In this document: piece after piece, positions 48,720 through 58,793 of the stretch
How the letters are laid out: each line of letters starts with the position of its first letter
Position numbering within the stretch: position 1 is the first letter of the stretch
From: Candidatus Rifleibacteriota bacterium
GTDB taxonomy: Bacteria; Muiribacteriota; Ozemobacteria; Ozemobacterales; Ozemobacteraceae
Length of the DNA: 64,000 bases
NCBI GenBank assembly: GCA_012520995.1
Contig: JAAYNI010000067.1
Coordinates: 62,001-126,000, forward strand
Reading direction: 5' to 3'
Made by a program: the position numbers and the translations under genes
The notes under the pieces: model-generated
Databases searched by the model: none
What the model was told of the DNA's origin: nothing
Seen by the model: only the letters and a program-made list of their open reading frames with translations

Positions 48720-48910
48720 AGGAAGTAGGGCGTAGGGTGTCGGGGGTAGTGAAATTGTTTAGACTGTCAATGACAGCCAATAACTGCTTCTAGATGCTGA
48801 TAAGTAACTGAAACTTAGATGTTTCAAAAAAAAACCGATAATACTTAATATGCAATAAATTAAGAGAAACATTGCAAATTGCCCTTTCTACCCACTATCC
48901 ACCACCCGCA

Positions 48911-49042
48911 GAGGCTGTCCGAAAACTGCCAAAAAACTCAAAACTTGAAAAAGTCTATCTTCTGTGAGAGGCTTAAATAGAGAGTTTATAGAAATGCAAA
49001 ATCGCAAAAATCGGCGAAAAAAATGAGTTTTCGGACAGCCTC
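48911..49042 (+). repeat. TIR element family 2, complete copy
   Basis: 17-bp perfect terminal inverted repeats GAGGCTGTCCGAAAACT ... AGTTTTCGGACAGCCTC. Confidence 0.85.
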
Positions 49043-49107
49043 CACAACCCACTGTTTGTTACAGTCTGTGTAATCTGTGGATAAATCTTTTGGATGGCAT
49101 GGCTCCT

Positions 49108-49170
49108 CCCGCCACTCGCCACTCATCACTGGCTGTTATGCTACTCCCTACGCCCTAACCCCTACTTCCT
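49108..49170. repeat. Degenerate 7-bp-period intergenic repeat
   Basis: cCGCCACTCGCCACTCATCACTGGCTGTTATGCTACTCCCTACGCCCTAACCCCTACTTCC; near-copy at 53356-53411. Confidence 0.7.
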
Positions 49171-49245
49171 GATTTTCTGCTAAGTTTTTTCTGGGGAAAT
49201 GCCGATCTCTTTTGAGAAAGATTTGCTGATTTCCGGAGGAACATC

Positions 49246-50280
49246 TTGAGACGCTTGCTTGCGGTTATATTATTCCCGTTTCTGCTTTCTATGGCAGATG
49301 CTCATGCCGCTATTTATTCATATAGGGATGAGCAGGGCAGGCTGTATCTGACTGATAATCCGCCCAACAATAAATATAAGATCATAGCTCCTACTCTTAA
49401 AGACAGAGAGATGCCGGATTCGCCCGGATCACATATGAGCTTGTGCAAAACAATGGGACTTCTCGCAGATGACAGTCTTTATGCGTCTCACATTAACGAA
49501 GCTTCTCAAATCTATGGAGTTGATCCTTATTTGATTAAGGCTATTATTAAAGTAGAGTCTGATTTTGACGTGAACGCTATTTCCTCTAAGGGCGCAAGAG
49601 GACTGATGCAGCTTATGCCTGCAACTTCTGAAGCGGTCGGATGTAAGAATCCATATAATCCCCGTTCAAATATAATGGGCGGTGTTAAGTATTTCAGTAT
49701 GATGCTTAAAAGGTTTCATGGTGATAGCAAATTGGCGTTAGCTGCTTATAATGCTGGTCCTGGAAATGTGGATAAATATAATGGCGTACCTCCATTTCGA
49801 GAAACTGAAAACTATTTGAAAAAAGTTAAGCATTACTACAGTACCTATACTTCCGAAAAGTCAGGTAATAAAAATCATGCTGTCGCAAAGCTTCCTTCTG
49901 TAGACAGCGATCTTACAAGAAGGCTTTCCGATGCTTATAGAAAATATGAAGAAAATGATATTTTAAGCGCTATGGAGGATTATCGTGATATACTTAAATT
50001 GTATTCAGGAAATACTCAGGCTTTATATAATTTAGCTTGTCTCCTAGATCTGGAAAGATGCTATGAAGAGGCGATAGATGTATACAGAGCAGCTCTCAAG
50101 AAAGATCCCTTCCTTGATAAGGCTCTCTATAACTTGGCAGTTGTTTATGAACGCCTTGGAATGCACCAAGAGGCTATGAATACTTGGCGCCAGTATGCTG
50201 GAGCGGCTAAAGATGAAGAAGGAATACGCATGGCTGAAAAGTACATTAAAGAATTGGCAGAATACGCTGGTTTAAATTAA
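49246..50280 (+). CDS. Lytic transglycosylase (SLT) with DUF4124-like N-term and TPR C-term
   Basis: IKVESDFDVNAISSKGARGLMQLMPATSEAVG; AYNAGPGNVDKY; TPRs. Confidence 0.92.
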   Translation: MRRLLAVILFPFLLSMADAHAAIYSYRDEQGRLYLTDNPPNNKYKIIAPTLKDREMPDSPGSHMSLCKTMGLLADDSLYASHINEASQIYGVDPYLIKAIIKVESDFDVNAISSKGARGLMQLMPATSEAVGCKNPYNPRSNIMGGVKYFSMMLKRFHGDSKLALAAYNAGPGNVDKYNGVPPFRETENYLKKVKHYYSTYTSEKSGNKNHAVAKLPSVDSDLTRRLSDAYRKYEENDILSAMEDYRDILKLYSGNTQALYNLACLLDLERCYEEAIDVYRAALKKDPFLDKALYNLAVVYERLGMHQEAMNTWRQYAGAAKDEEGIRMAEKYIKELAEYAGLN

Positions 50281-50285
50281 TTCAA

Positions 50286-50678
50286 ATGCAAATAGAAAAA
50301 TACTCTAGTTTAGAAATTTTACTTTTTTTGTTAGTTGCATCATTTTTGTTTTGGCTGCTTGTACATTTTTCCGGCATGGCTTCAATGCTTTTTTCCGGTT
50401 ACGACATAACTAATCAGGATGCGGCGGCTCTTTTGAGAAATATCACAGAAAAAGAAATAGCTGCTGCCTCTTCTGCTTTGCCTTCTTCGGTTCTTTCCGA
50501 ATGGATTTATCCTCCAAACAGTAATCAAAAGTTTACAGCAAAGACAGAAAAACTGGGTATTAAACAGACTGAAACAGGAGATAAGCTGATGTTGCTGAAA
50601 ACCTCTGTTAAATGGGGAAAATTTCCTTTTGCCAAGACGACCAGTCTTTTTTATCTGAAACCGGTGCGTTCAATATGA
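50286..50678 (+). CDS. Hypothetical single-TM protein
   Basis: N-terminal TM; translationally coupled to the next gene (ATGA). Confidence 0.5.
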   Translation: MQIEKYSSLEILLFLLVASFLFWLLVHFSGMASMLFSGYDITNQDAAALLRNITEKEIAAASSALPSSVLSEWIYPPNSNQKFTAKTEKLGIKQTETGDKLMLLKTSVKWGKFPFAKTTSLFYLKPVRSI

Positions 50679-51199
50679 AAGCAATAAAACAAATGGCTCT
50701 GTCGAAAAAAATTTTGTTAGGAGCCTTTTTTCTGGCTTTATTTTTAGTATTGATGATGCATATGGTCTTAAACTCGCAAAATGTCAAAAATCTTGAGAAA
50801 AAGTTGACTCTCACCTCTGATTTGAATCTATTTTTAGATGTTTTGGCAACGCGTATATCAAACGCTTCTCATATCAAGGAATCATATCCTTATACTGGTA
50901 AAACCCTCACTGTATTACAATATTCGCGTGGAAACGAGCTCATTCCTGGAGATAAATACGAAAAGTATTATTTTTCTGAAAACACTCTTTGCTCCAATGT
51001 GAGACTAGGTGGGGGGAATGAAGAACATAATACTGAGTTCTTTTTGCCGGAGTTGCCTTTCAGACGAGGCAATTGCTTAAAAGGTTCTTTTGAGTTTGTT
51101 TCTCCCAACTTGTTGAGACTTTCTATCGCTTCTTTAGTAGGCGGTGAGAAAGAACCGGTAAGATATTTTGAGCGTCTTATCAGATTGAAAAATATTTAA
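50675..51199 (+). CDS. Hypothetical single-TM pseudopilin-like protein
   Basis: N-terminal TM KKILLGAFFLALFLVLMMHMVL; start at the internal Met overlapping the preceding stop. Confidence 0.5.
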   Translation: MKAIKQMALSKKILLGAFFLALFLVLMMHMVLNSQNVKNLEKKLTLTSDLNLFLDVLATRISNASHIKESYPYTGKTLTVLQYSRGNELIPGDKYEKYYFSENTLCSNVRLGGGNEEHNTEFFLPELPFRRGNCLKGSFEFVSPNLLRLSIASLVGGEKEPVRYFERLIRLKNI

Positions 51200-51200
51200 T

Positions 51201-52514
51201 ATGAATAATGAGAAAATAAATAAGAAATATTCATACGCAATTTTTGCGTTTTTGCTGCTTTTACTGATTTTTTTCTCTCTCTATATTTGCTCTGTTGGAA
51301 AAGAGATTGCTATCCTTATCAACAGACCTTATCAAGCCACTTTGGCAGCGGAATCTGCTGTTAACTATTTTTCAGCTCTTATTCAAACTAAACTTGAAAA
51401 GTCTTCTAATGGAAATTTTCACGAAAATCTGCATGATATTTTGGCTTCATTGCCTCGCAATGAGTATATATCCCTTGCTGATGGCACAGATGCGGAATTT
51501 ATGCTTGTTAGAGCTACTGCAAACGAAAGACGTGAAGATTTTTCTGCAGCGAAAGGTGTGGCTGTTATAAAGCTGGCAGTTGAAGGAAGGTCCAGAAGCG
51601 CTTCTGTATCAGGTATTGGAGTTTTACAACTCAATGATCTCGCGGAAAGCTTCGTTCAATATAAGGCCTTTGATGAAAGATATCCTGAGAGCGGCAAATC
51701 CTCTCTTAACTCCTTGGAAAATAAAAACAGAAGTGATTCTGATATCTATTTTCCTGCTTATTCTCCCAATTTTTCTTGGCTTAAAAAGCTTGCTCAAACT
51801 GAGGGGATATATCTAAATACTGCTGGTGAGATTTTCCTAAAAGGAAAAAAAGTTGAAGCTGCTTGCACTGTGAGAAAGATGACTCTCTATTCAGACGCTT
51901 ATAAAACCGATACTTCTCCTTCTTTTGTTCAGGAACTGCTAAAAGAGGAGCATATTATAACTCTCCACGATGTTTTTGCTGCTATTCCCTCACAGCTTGC
52001 TTTTCCTGAAATTATTTATAGTGAGAATTCTCTGGCGGCTAGGGGCAGTATGCCTGCAAGCTTGGTTTTAGCTACACCCAGGCGTTTTTTTATCACAGGT
52101 TCTTTAAATCCTGAAGCAGATAAAAGTCTTATGATATTAGCTGATGCAGGTATCAGTCTTTTAGATACGGATTTGGCATACTTAGCTGACACCTCCGAGG
52201 ATATTGGCGAAGCTGCTAACTGGCGTATAAACGGAGTGTTTTACGGAGCGGGTGCGGGAGTCTTTTCATTGAAAAATATGACTGCCCCTCCGGACGGAGT
52301 CCTCAGTGAACACGTTTTCAGAAACAGATATGCTGGAGAAAGCATAGGACTTGAAATCGGCGGTTCCTGTATTTCAGGTGATTTACGTAGATGGATTGCA
52401 AATACAGGAGAACATAAGTTTAAGCTGATTCATAAACCCTATATGTCCAGCCGCTTGCAAATTAAACCTTGGTCTCTCGCCATTACAGATCTTTATACTT
52501 CTTTTGATAATTGA
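51201..52514 (+). CDS. Hypothetical PilX/GspK-like single-TM protein
   Basis: N-term TM then AAESAVNYFSALIQTKLE; 437 aa. Confidence 0.45.
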   Translation: MNNEKINKKYSYAIFAFLLLLLIFFSLYICSVGKEIAILINRPYQATLAAESAVNYFSALIQTKLEKSSNGNFHENLHDILASLPRNEYISLADGTDAEFMLVRATANERREDFSAAKGVAVIKLAVEGRSRSASVSGIGVLQLNDLAESFVQYKAFDERYPESGKSSLNSLENKNRSDSDIYFPAYSPNFSWLKKLAQTEGIYLNTAGEIFLKGKKVEAACTVRKMTLYSDAYKTDTSPSFVQELLKEEHIITLHDVFAAIPSQLAFPEIIYSENSLAARGSMPASLVLATPRRFFITGSLNPEADKSLMILADAGISLLDTDLAYLADTSEDIGEAANWRINGVFYGAGAGVFSLKNMTAPPDGVLSEHVFRNRYAGESIGLEIGGSCISGDLRRWIANTGEHKFKLIHKPYMSSRLQIKPWSLAITDLYTSFDN

Positions 52515-52529
52515 TTGCAGGGTTAATTA

Positions 52530-53192
52530 ATGTCTATAATTGACAATTTAAATCTGATAAAGAAACAGCTCTCTGCTTTTAGCCAAGACATCAAACTGAT
52601 AGCAGTTTCTAAAACTGCTTCAGACGAACAAGTCAGAGAACTATTTTCTGCAGGACAAAAAGACTTTGCTGAGAATCGTCCTCAGACCCTGAGAGACAGG
52701 CTTGTGACTTTAAAAGACCTCGATATCAATTGGCATTTTATAGGGCATCTCCAAAGAAATAAGATTAAGTATGTTTACCCTCATGCGGCTTTAGTCCATT
52801 CTGTAGCTGATCGAAAGCTAATAGAAGAGTTTCGGAAGTGGTATGAAAAAACAAACCGTAAATGCCCATTCCTGCTGGATGTAAATATATCCGCCGAAGA
52901 AAATAAGCAGGGTTTTTCTCCCGAAGAAGTTTTAGATATTATAAAAGAACACCGCGATTCAGACTTTCTTGATATCAGAGGGCTCATGGGCATGGCGGCT
53001 TTTGATGTGCCCGAATTTAAAATTGAAGCTTCTTTTAAAATACTCTCTGAGATTTTTGAAAAATCTAAATCCTTCGAAGGAAAGGCCTACAAAGCCCAAA
53101 TTCTTTCAATGGGGATGTCAGGCGATTTTGAAATAGCCGCGAAATGCGGTTCCAATATGGTTAGAATAGGCTCCGCCCTTTTTGCCTCTTAA
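52530..53192 (+). CDS. YggS family PLP homeostasis protein
   Basis: LIAVSKTASDEQVRELFSAGQKDFAENRPQ; WHFIGHLQRNKIKYV; LSMGMSGDFEIA. Confidence 0.94.
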   Translation: MSIIDNLNLIKKQLSAFSQDIKLIAVSKTASDEQVRELFSAGQKDFAENRPQTLRDRLVTLKDLDINWHFIGHLQRNKIKYVYPHAALVHSVADRKLIEEFRKWYEKTNRKCPFLLDVNISAEENKQGFSPEEVLDIIKEHRDSDFLDIRGLMGMAAFDVPEFKIEASFKILSEIFEKSKSFEGKAYKAQILSMGMSGDFEIAAKCGSNMVRIGSALFAS

Positions 53193-53355
53193 CAGCAAAC
53201 TTTTTAAACCACGGAATACACAGAATACACTGACATGGGTTAAAAAATACGCCAAAACTTCGTTTTCGCTATGTTTTTACCCTTAAAAAACCTAGAGAAG
53301 TAGTGGCAAAGCAGTTATCAGCTTCAGTAATTAAGTTCTAAACATTCAACTTGCC

Positions 53356-53411
53356 ACCCGCCACTCATCACTGGCTGTTATGCTACTCCCTAACTCCTAA
53401 GCCCTACTCCC
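53356..53411. repeat. Degenerate 7-bp-period intergenic repeat, second copy
   Basis: CCCGCCACTCATCACTGGCTGTTATGCTACTCCCTAACTCC; one heptamer shorter than 49108-49170. Confidence 0.7.
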
Positions 53412-53480
53412 TTGGAGTTTTAGCCACTTGCCACAGGCTTTTTGTTGCCCTCTCTGTACACTGTCTGCGACCCACTGTTT

Positions 53481-54782
53481 TTATAATTTGAGAGAGCCGC
53501 TCATGCGGACTGCAAGCAAAAGTTCTCCTAGTGAATGTTCGCCGTATTTGTTAATTATTGCGAAAGTCTGTTTTCTGGAGGCTTGATAAAGTCTTTTAAC
53601 AGCTTCGCTATCTTGTTCATCACAGTTTTCAAAGGCTAGTTCCAATTTTGCCGTGTTTATTTGCTCCAAATAAGCTGATGTGTCAGGCATTCCGAATTCG
53701 AAATATTGGGCTATGCCCTCATTGAGCCAAATGGGGCAGTTTCCGGCTGTGATTAGATGAACGAAATGATGTGATGTTTCATGAAAGACGGATTCTCTTA
53801 TTGAACGGCGGGTGGAAGTCTTTTTTATGGGGATGTTAATTTTGCCGTTATAGAGGCCGCCAGCCCAATCAGGTAAGGAGTATAGTTCTGTGAAGTCTTT
53901 TGCCTCATAAAAGCAAAAAACCGGCTTTTCTGAAACTTCATGAGACAATTTATAGGCAATGGTGTTTAAAGCTTCCTCTGCAAGGTTTTTCAAAAAACAT
54001 AACTTTTTTTCATTCAAATTTTGCGGATAATAAACTATTAAAGTTGATGTTTCTTCCCTTGAAAGATTTTCGTTTTTAATACTTTCTTCTGCTTTGATAC
54101 GTTGCAACATCCGTTGGGCTTTGTTGTCAGATGGGAATCTTGTCAGATAGTCAGAAAGCAGTATTTGAGCGTCTTTTATCTGCCCTGTTTCATAAAGCAG
54201 ACGGCTGGTTTCTATTGTAATTTTAGGGCTTGAATTTCGTTGTTTTAAAAGCCATTCGGCTAAATCGAGAGCCAAGGTTTTGTTTTGAGTTTTTGACAGG
54301 GCTTTTATGCAAATCAAAGCTGTTTCGTCAGTGCAATCAGGAAAAGCAGTTAAAAGTTCTCTGGCTTCTTTTTCAGCATTTTCGGGTGCGTTGATAGCTG
54401 CAAAGGCTGCCAGAAGATTCAAGCGGATTTCTATGCTCTCAGGCATGTGAGATTTGGCTCTTTCAAAGAGCTTAATGGCTTCAGTGGTTTCAAAATTCTG
54501 AAGACGTTTAACTGCTATGGCATTTACGGCTGTAGCCAAATTCTTTGTTATAATGTCGTCAAAAGGGTTGAGTTGAGCGGCTTTTTCGAAAGAATTCAAG
54601 GCGGCTTCAATGTTATAAGTCATTTGAGCTTCGCCGATTTTGTTGAGCTGAGCGGCCTTGATTACAAAATCTTGAGCATGCGAGGTTAGGGGGGCTATCA
54701 ACAAACAAATAGCCAAAATTGCTTTGTTTGCTTGTTTGATGATCTTTGACAGCTTCTTGATTTTTTGCTTATTTTCTTGCAT
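53481..54782 (-). CDS. TPR protein with C-terminal peptidase MA-like domain
   Basis: HETSHHFVH (HExxH) and WLNEGIAQYFE gluzincin motif; N-terminal TPRs and signal peptide. Confidence 0.8.
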   Translation of the reverse strand: MQENKQKIKKLSKIIKQANKAILAICLLIAPLTSHAQDFVIKAAQLNKIGEAQMTYNIEAALNSFEKAAQLNPFDDIITKNLATAVNAIAVKRLQNFETTEAIKLFERAKSHMPESIEIRLNLLAAFAAINAPENAEKEARELLTAFPDCTDETALICIKALSKTQNKTLALDLAEWLLKQRNSSPKITIETSRLLYETGQIKDAQILLSDYLTRFPSDNKAQRMLQRIKAEESIKNENLSREETSTLIVYYPQNLNEKKLCFLKNLAEEALNTIAYKLSHEVSEKPVFCFYEAKDFTELYSLPDWAGGLYNGKINIPIKKTSTRRSIRESVFHETSHHFVHLITAGNCPIWLNEGIAQYFEFGMPDTSAYLEQINTAKLELAFENCDEQDSEAVKRLYQASRKQTFAIINKYGEHSLGELLLAVRMSGSLKL

Positions 54783-55107
54783 TCGCCTTTAAATATCGGC
54801 TTTTAGAGGATAATTTTTTACCTTGCTTAGGTTAAGAAATAAAGTTGTCAGCAAAGTAAAAATACAAAAATCTGTGTTTATCAACTTTGGATTGTTCTAA
54901 ACAATTACGCTGCTAAGACAGGCCTTTCTTGATAGAAAAGTTCTAACTCCTGATTTTATCTATGCTTAAAAATCCGTCTGTTTTTTCTTGTTTCTATGCT
55001 TCAAAGCTCTTTTAAGCTATTTGTTAATTCTTTCACTTATATGTATAATAGGCGCGAATTAAGTTTTCTGACTTTTAAGAAGAAAATTAAGAAAGGATTC
55101 CGCTAGA

Positions 55108-56295
55108 ATGAAAAAGCTAGTTAAAAATAATGTGTATTGGCTCGGAAAAGTCGACTGGGGAGTGAAAGGATTTCATGGAGACGAGTTCGCAACCCACAGA
55201 GGCTCAAGTTATAATTCATACTTGATTCAGGAAGAAAAGACAGTGCTAGTTGATACTGTTTCAGCTTCTTTTGCAAAAGAATTCGTAGAAAATCTTTCTA
55301 ATGAAGTTGAACTGAATAAAATCGACTGCATACTTGTACTTCATGGCGAAGGCGACCACAGTGGCGCTTTGCCCGAACTTATGAAGCATATTCCTGATAC
55401 TCCTATTTACTGTTCGGCAAATGCTGTTAAGTCTTTAAAAGGCCAGTATCACCAGGACTGGAATTTCAATGTTGTTAAAAACGGAGATAAGCTGGATATA
55501 GGCAATGGCAAAGAGCTGATGTTTATTGAAATGGCTATGTTGCATTGGCCAGACAGCTTGGCTGCTTTCATGACAGGCGACAACATTTTGTTCAGCAATG
55601 ATGCCTTTGGGCAACATTATGCTACTGGCAAGCTGTTCAATGACCAAGTGGACCAATGTGAGCTTATGCAAGAGGCTATGAAGTATTATGCTAATATTTT
55701 GGCTCCTTTCAGCATGCTTGTGAAAAGAAAAATCGCTGAACTGACAGCCTTGAATTTGCCTATAGAGATGATTGTGACCAGCCATGGTACTGGTTGGAGA
55801 GAGAACCCTCAACAAATAATTGATAAATATGACGAATGGGCGAATAATTACCAAGAAAATCAAATCACTATAGTTTACGATACTATGTACAATGGCACGA
55901 AAGAACTTGCTGAAGCTATTGCCGAAGGAATCGAACTGGAAGACCAGGATGTTTTGGTAAAAGTTATTCACTTGGCAAAACATGATTTGAGCGATGTGAT
56001 TGTCGAAGTTTTTAAATCAAAAGCAGTGGCAGTAGGTTCTCCGACCATACTCAATGATGTTATGAACTCGGTTGCGGCTTTTGCTCATTACACCAAATTA
56101 ATGAAGCTTAAAAATAAAAAGGCTGCAGCATTTGGATGCTATGGCTGGAGCGGTGAAGCTGTAAAACTGCTTAATCAGCGAATGAAAGATGCCGGCTTTG
56201 ATGTTATAGGTGAAGGATGCAGAATTTCATGGGCTCCTGATGAGGATGCAAAAAAGTCGGCTGTCGAATTCGGCCGCACAATAGCCAAGGCATAA
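55108..56295 (+). CDS. Flavodiiron protein (FprA-type)
   Basis: HGEGDH, LHWPD, SNDAFGQH, SHG ligand motifs; C-terminal flavodoxin-like domain. Confidence 0.93.
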   Translation: MKKLVKNNVYWLGKVDWGVKGFHGDEFATHRGSSYNSYLIQEEKTVLVDTVSASFAKEFVENLSNEVELNKIDCILVLHGEGDHSGALPELMKHIPDTPIYCSANAVKSLKGQYHQDWNFNVVKNGDKLDIGNGKELMFIEMAMLHWPDSLAAFMTGDNILFSNDAFGQHYATGKLFNDQVDQCELMQEAMKYYANILAPFSMLVKRKIAELTALNLPIEMIVTSHGTGWRENPQQIIDKYDEWANNYQENQITIVYDTMYNGTKELAEAIAEGIELEDQDVLVKVIHLAKHDLSDVIVEVFKSKAVAVGSPTILNDVMNSVAAFAHYTKLMKLKNKKAAAFGCYGWSGEAVKLLNQRMKDAGFDVIGEGCRISWAPDEDAKKSAVEFGRTIAKA

Positions 56296-56358
56296 CAAAA
56301 CAGTAGGCAGTAGATGGTGGATAGTGGACAGAGAGGCAATTTCACTGTCCACCTTTTA

Positions 56359-56688
56359 TTATGCTTTTAAGTCGATTTTGGTGCCGTGGATTCCGTCACC
56401 GATAGGCTCAGGAACTTTTGTGGGTTCTGCTTTTTTGCCTTTTTTGTCACTTTTGGCAGGTTTTTGATATGAGGCGCTGGAACCGCTTTTCTCATTTTCT
56501 TTTCTTATAACGGTATTTTCAGCATTTTCAGTTTTATGAACAGATTCGCTTTCCTTCTGGTCTGCATCTTGTTGCTGAGCAACGTTTCTTGCGGCTCCAG
56601 CTTCATGCAGCATTTGATTTTCGCGCATTTGACTTGCTGAATCAGCGGTTAGCATAGCAGTTTTTACATCTACAGGCTTTATACTCAT
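56359..56688 (-). CDS. Small hydrophilic hypothetical protein
   Basis: 109 aa, MSIKPVDVKTAML... with overlap to the preceding gene. Confidence 0.5.
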   Translation of the reverse strand: MSIKPVDVKTAMLTADSASQMRENQMLHEAGAARNVAQQQDADQKESESVHKTENAENTVIRKENEKSGSSASYQKPAKSDKKGKKAEPTKVPEPIGDGIHGTKIDLKA

Positions 56689-57938
56689 AACTTGTTCTCC
56701 AAGTTTCTATCAGAAAAAACGCCGCAAAAATCAAGAATAATCTTGTTTTGTTCTATATCCAAGTTTTTGAATTCTTGGTGAGCAACAGAAAAAGCTATTA
56801 TGTCCGCTTTGCTGCAAGCAGTTTCACAATCTGACAACATGAATCTTTTGTGTTCTTTCAGATTAGGTTCTGAGATGAAGAGCAAGTCTTTGTCGTAGTT
56901 TTCAGCTAATCGTTCTGCTATTTTAAGAGCAGGCGAGTCGCGCAAGTCGTCTACATCAGGTTTGAAGCTCAGACCCATAAGAGCTACTATAGGTTTTCTT
57001 CCTTCACGCTTGGCAAAGTCGTTTATCTCGGAAAAAATTTTTTCTGTACACCAGTCTGTTTTTTGGTTGTTAACCTGGCGTGCTTTTGCTATGAGTTTTG
57101 CTTCTTCCTTAAAAGCGGAAATAATAAAATAAGGATCTGTCGCGACACAGTGACCGCCTACACCTGTGCCAGGCTTCAAAATCTTAACTCTGGGGTGCTT
57201 ATTTGCAAGATATATTAGCTTTTCAGTGTTTATACCAGCTTTGTCGCAGATCATCGAAAGTTCGTTTGCAAAAGCTATTGAAACATCTCTATAAGCATTT
57301 TCGGCAAGTTTGCAGAGTTCGGCTGTATCTGCGTCAGCAATGTGCAATTCGCCCTTAACAAAGTGCTTGTAAAAGGCTACGGCTTTTTGGGAGGAAGCTT
57401 CATCTATGCCGCCTATTGCGCGATCATTGTTTTCAAGCTCATAGAGAATATTGCCAGGTATTACTCGCTCAGGACAATAGGCAAAAAATAGTGTTCCATC
57501 AAGATCGGGTCTAAGATTTTTAATGAGTTTTGCTATTTTTTTTGTGGTTCCGACAGGAGACGTGGATTCATTTATAATCAGGTTGCCTTTTTTTAGCACT
57601 TTTGCAATGTTTTCCGCAGCTTTTTCGACATATGAAATATCGGGAAGAAATCCTTCTTTAAAAGGAGTAGGAACCGTTATTATGTGAATGTCTGCTTCAG
57701 TAGGAGTGGAGGAAACTGAAAGATTTCCGTGCTTTTTGGCTCTTTCGAAGAGCTCTTCTAAGCCTTTTTCTTTTTGTTTTGGCAATTTTGGTTTTGATAG
57801 TCTTTCCAGTACATCAGGGTTTAAATCTGCACCTGACACAGAGAAGCCTTTGGATGCCAATAAAAGAGCAGTCGGCAGGCCTATATAACCGAGGCCCGTG
57901 ACGCAAACCGATGTGTTTATCTTTTTGGTTTTCTCCAT
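56685..57938 (-). CDS. Nucleotide-sugar dehydrogenase (WecC-like)
   Basis: GLGYIGLPTALLLASKGF; NESTSPVGTT; PGTGVGGHCVATDPYF; SFKPDVDDLRDSP. Confidence 0.92.
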   Translation of the reverse strand: MEKTKKINTSVCVTGLGYIGLPTALLLASKGFSVSGADLNPDVLERLSKPKLPKQKEKGLEELFERAKKHGNLSVSSTPTEADIHIITVPTPFKEGFLPDISYVEKAAENIAKVLKKGNLIINESTSPVGTTKKIAKLIKNLRPDLDGTLFFAYCPERVIPGNILYELENNDRAIGGIDEASSQKAVAFYKHFVKGELHIADADTAELCKLAENAYRDVSIAFANELSMICDKAGINTEKLIYLANKHPRVKILKPGTGVGGHCVATDPYFIISAFKEEAKLIAKARQVNNQKTDWCTEKIFSEINDFAKREGRKPIVALMGLSFKPDVDDLRDSPALKIAERLAENYDKDLLFISEPNLKEHKRFMLSDCETACSKADIIAFSVAHQEFKNLDIEQNKIILDFCGVFSDRNLENKL

Positions 57939-58076
57939 AAGTTTATTTTATTATGAAGTTCTTTTGAAGGCAAGAAACAGATTGATGGAGAGAAAAAATA
58001 GAGCAAGCCTTCTAATCAATTGACAGAGATATTTGCATTTGGTAATCTGTTTTGAAGAAAATTAAGAGGTTTTACA

Positions 58077-58793
58077 TTGGTTAAATACGAACCCTTGCTA
58101 GAGATTGCTAGACTTGATTCAGAGACGGATGATTTGCTTCTTCAGATTTCTCTTGAAAAAGAAAAACCCTTGAAAATGCAAGCGGACATTACTGAGGAAG
58201 AGAATATGCTTGGCAAAAAGAGGGCTTTGCTTAAAAAAATCAAGCTCAGAAACAAAGCATCAGAAACCTCTCATACTCAAATTCAAGACCGCATAAAACA
58301 TATTCACATGAACATGAAAACTCCAGGACTTGCTCCAAAGGCTTATGTTGCCTACGAGAGCGAGCTGGAAAATTTGGAAGGCGAAAATAAAAAAGTAGAA
58401 GAAGAAATTTTTTCCGATATGCAAAAAATAGAGCTTTTGCAAAAAGACATTGAAAAGTCGGCGAAAGTTTTGGAAGGCCGACTTAAGCATCTTGAAGAAG
58501 TTAAGGCACGCTCAAAAGAAGCGGTGACAGCTTTGGTGAAAGAAAAAGACAATGTTTTGACAGCAAGAATGCAGCTTGTAAGCAAACTTTCTGCTGATGA
58601 GATTGCTCCTTACGATCGTCTACGCTCTTCCAAGAAGAAAAAAGTTCTCTATGCGACTGACACTCCAGCTTGCACAGCATGCGGAATGGCTTTGCCGCAA
58701 AGCTTTGTGAAACAGCTTGCGGCTGGAGCTGAGGCGGATAATTGTCCGACTTGCGGAATGCTGGTCTATTGGACTGGCGGCGAGATCCTATGA
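58077..58793 (+). CDS. Coiled-coil protein with C4-type zinc ribbon
   Basis: Long coiled coil then CTACGMAL...CPTCGMLVYW; TTG start. Confidence 0.82.
   Translation: MVKYEPLLEIARLDSETDDLLLQISLEKEKPLKMQADITEEENMLGKKRALLKKIKLRNKASETSHTQIQDRIKHIHMNMKTPGLAPKAYVAYESELENLEGENKKVEEEIFSDMQKIELLQKDIEKSAKVLEGRLKHLEEVKARSKEAVTALVKEKDNVLTARMQLVSKLSADEIAPYDRLRSSKKKKVLYATDTPACTACGMALPQSFVKQLAAGAEADNCPTCGMLVYWTGGEIL

Noticed and set aside
53237-53282. Hairpin GGGTTAAAAAATACG...CGCTATGTTTTTACCC
   Set aside because: Mismatched AT-rich stem in a convergent gap; plausible terminator but too weak to list as a feature.
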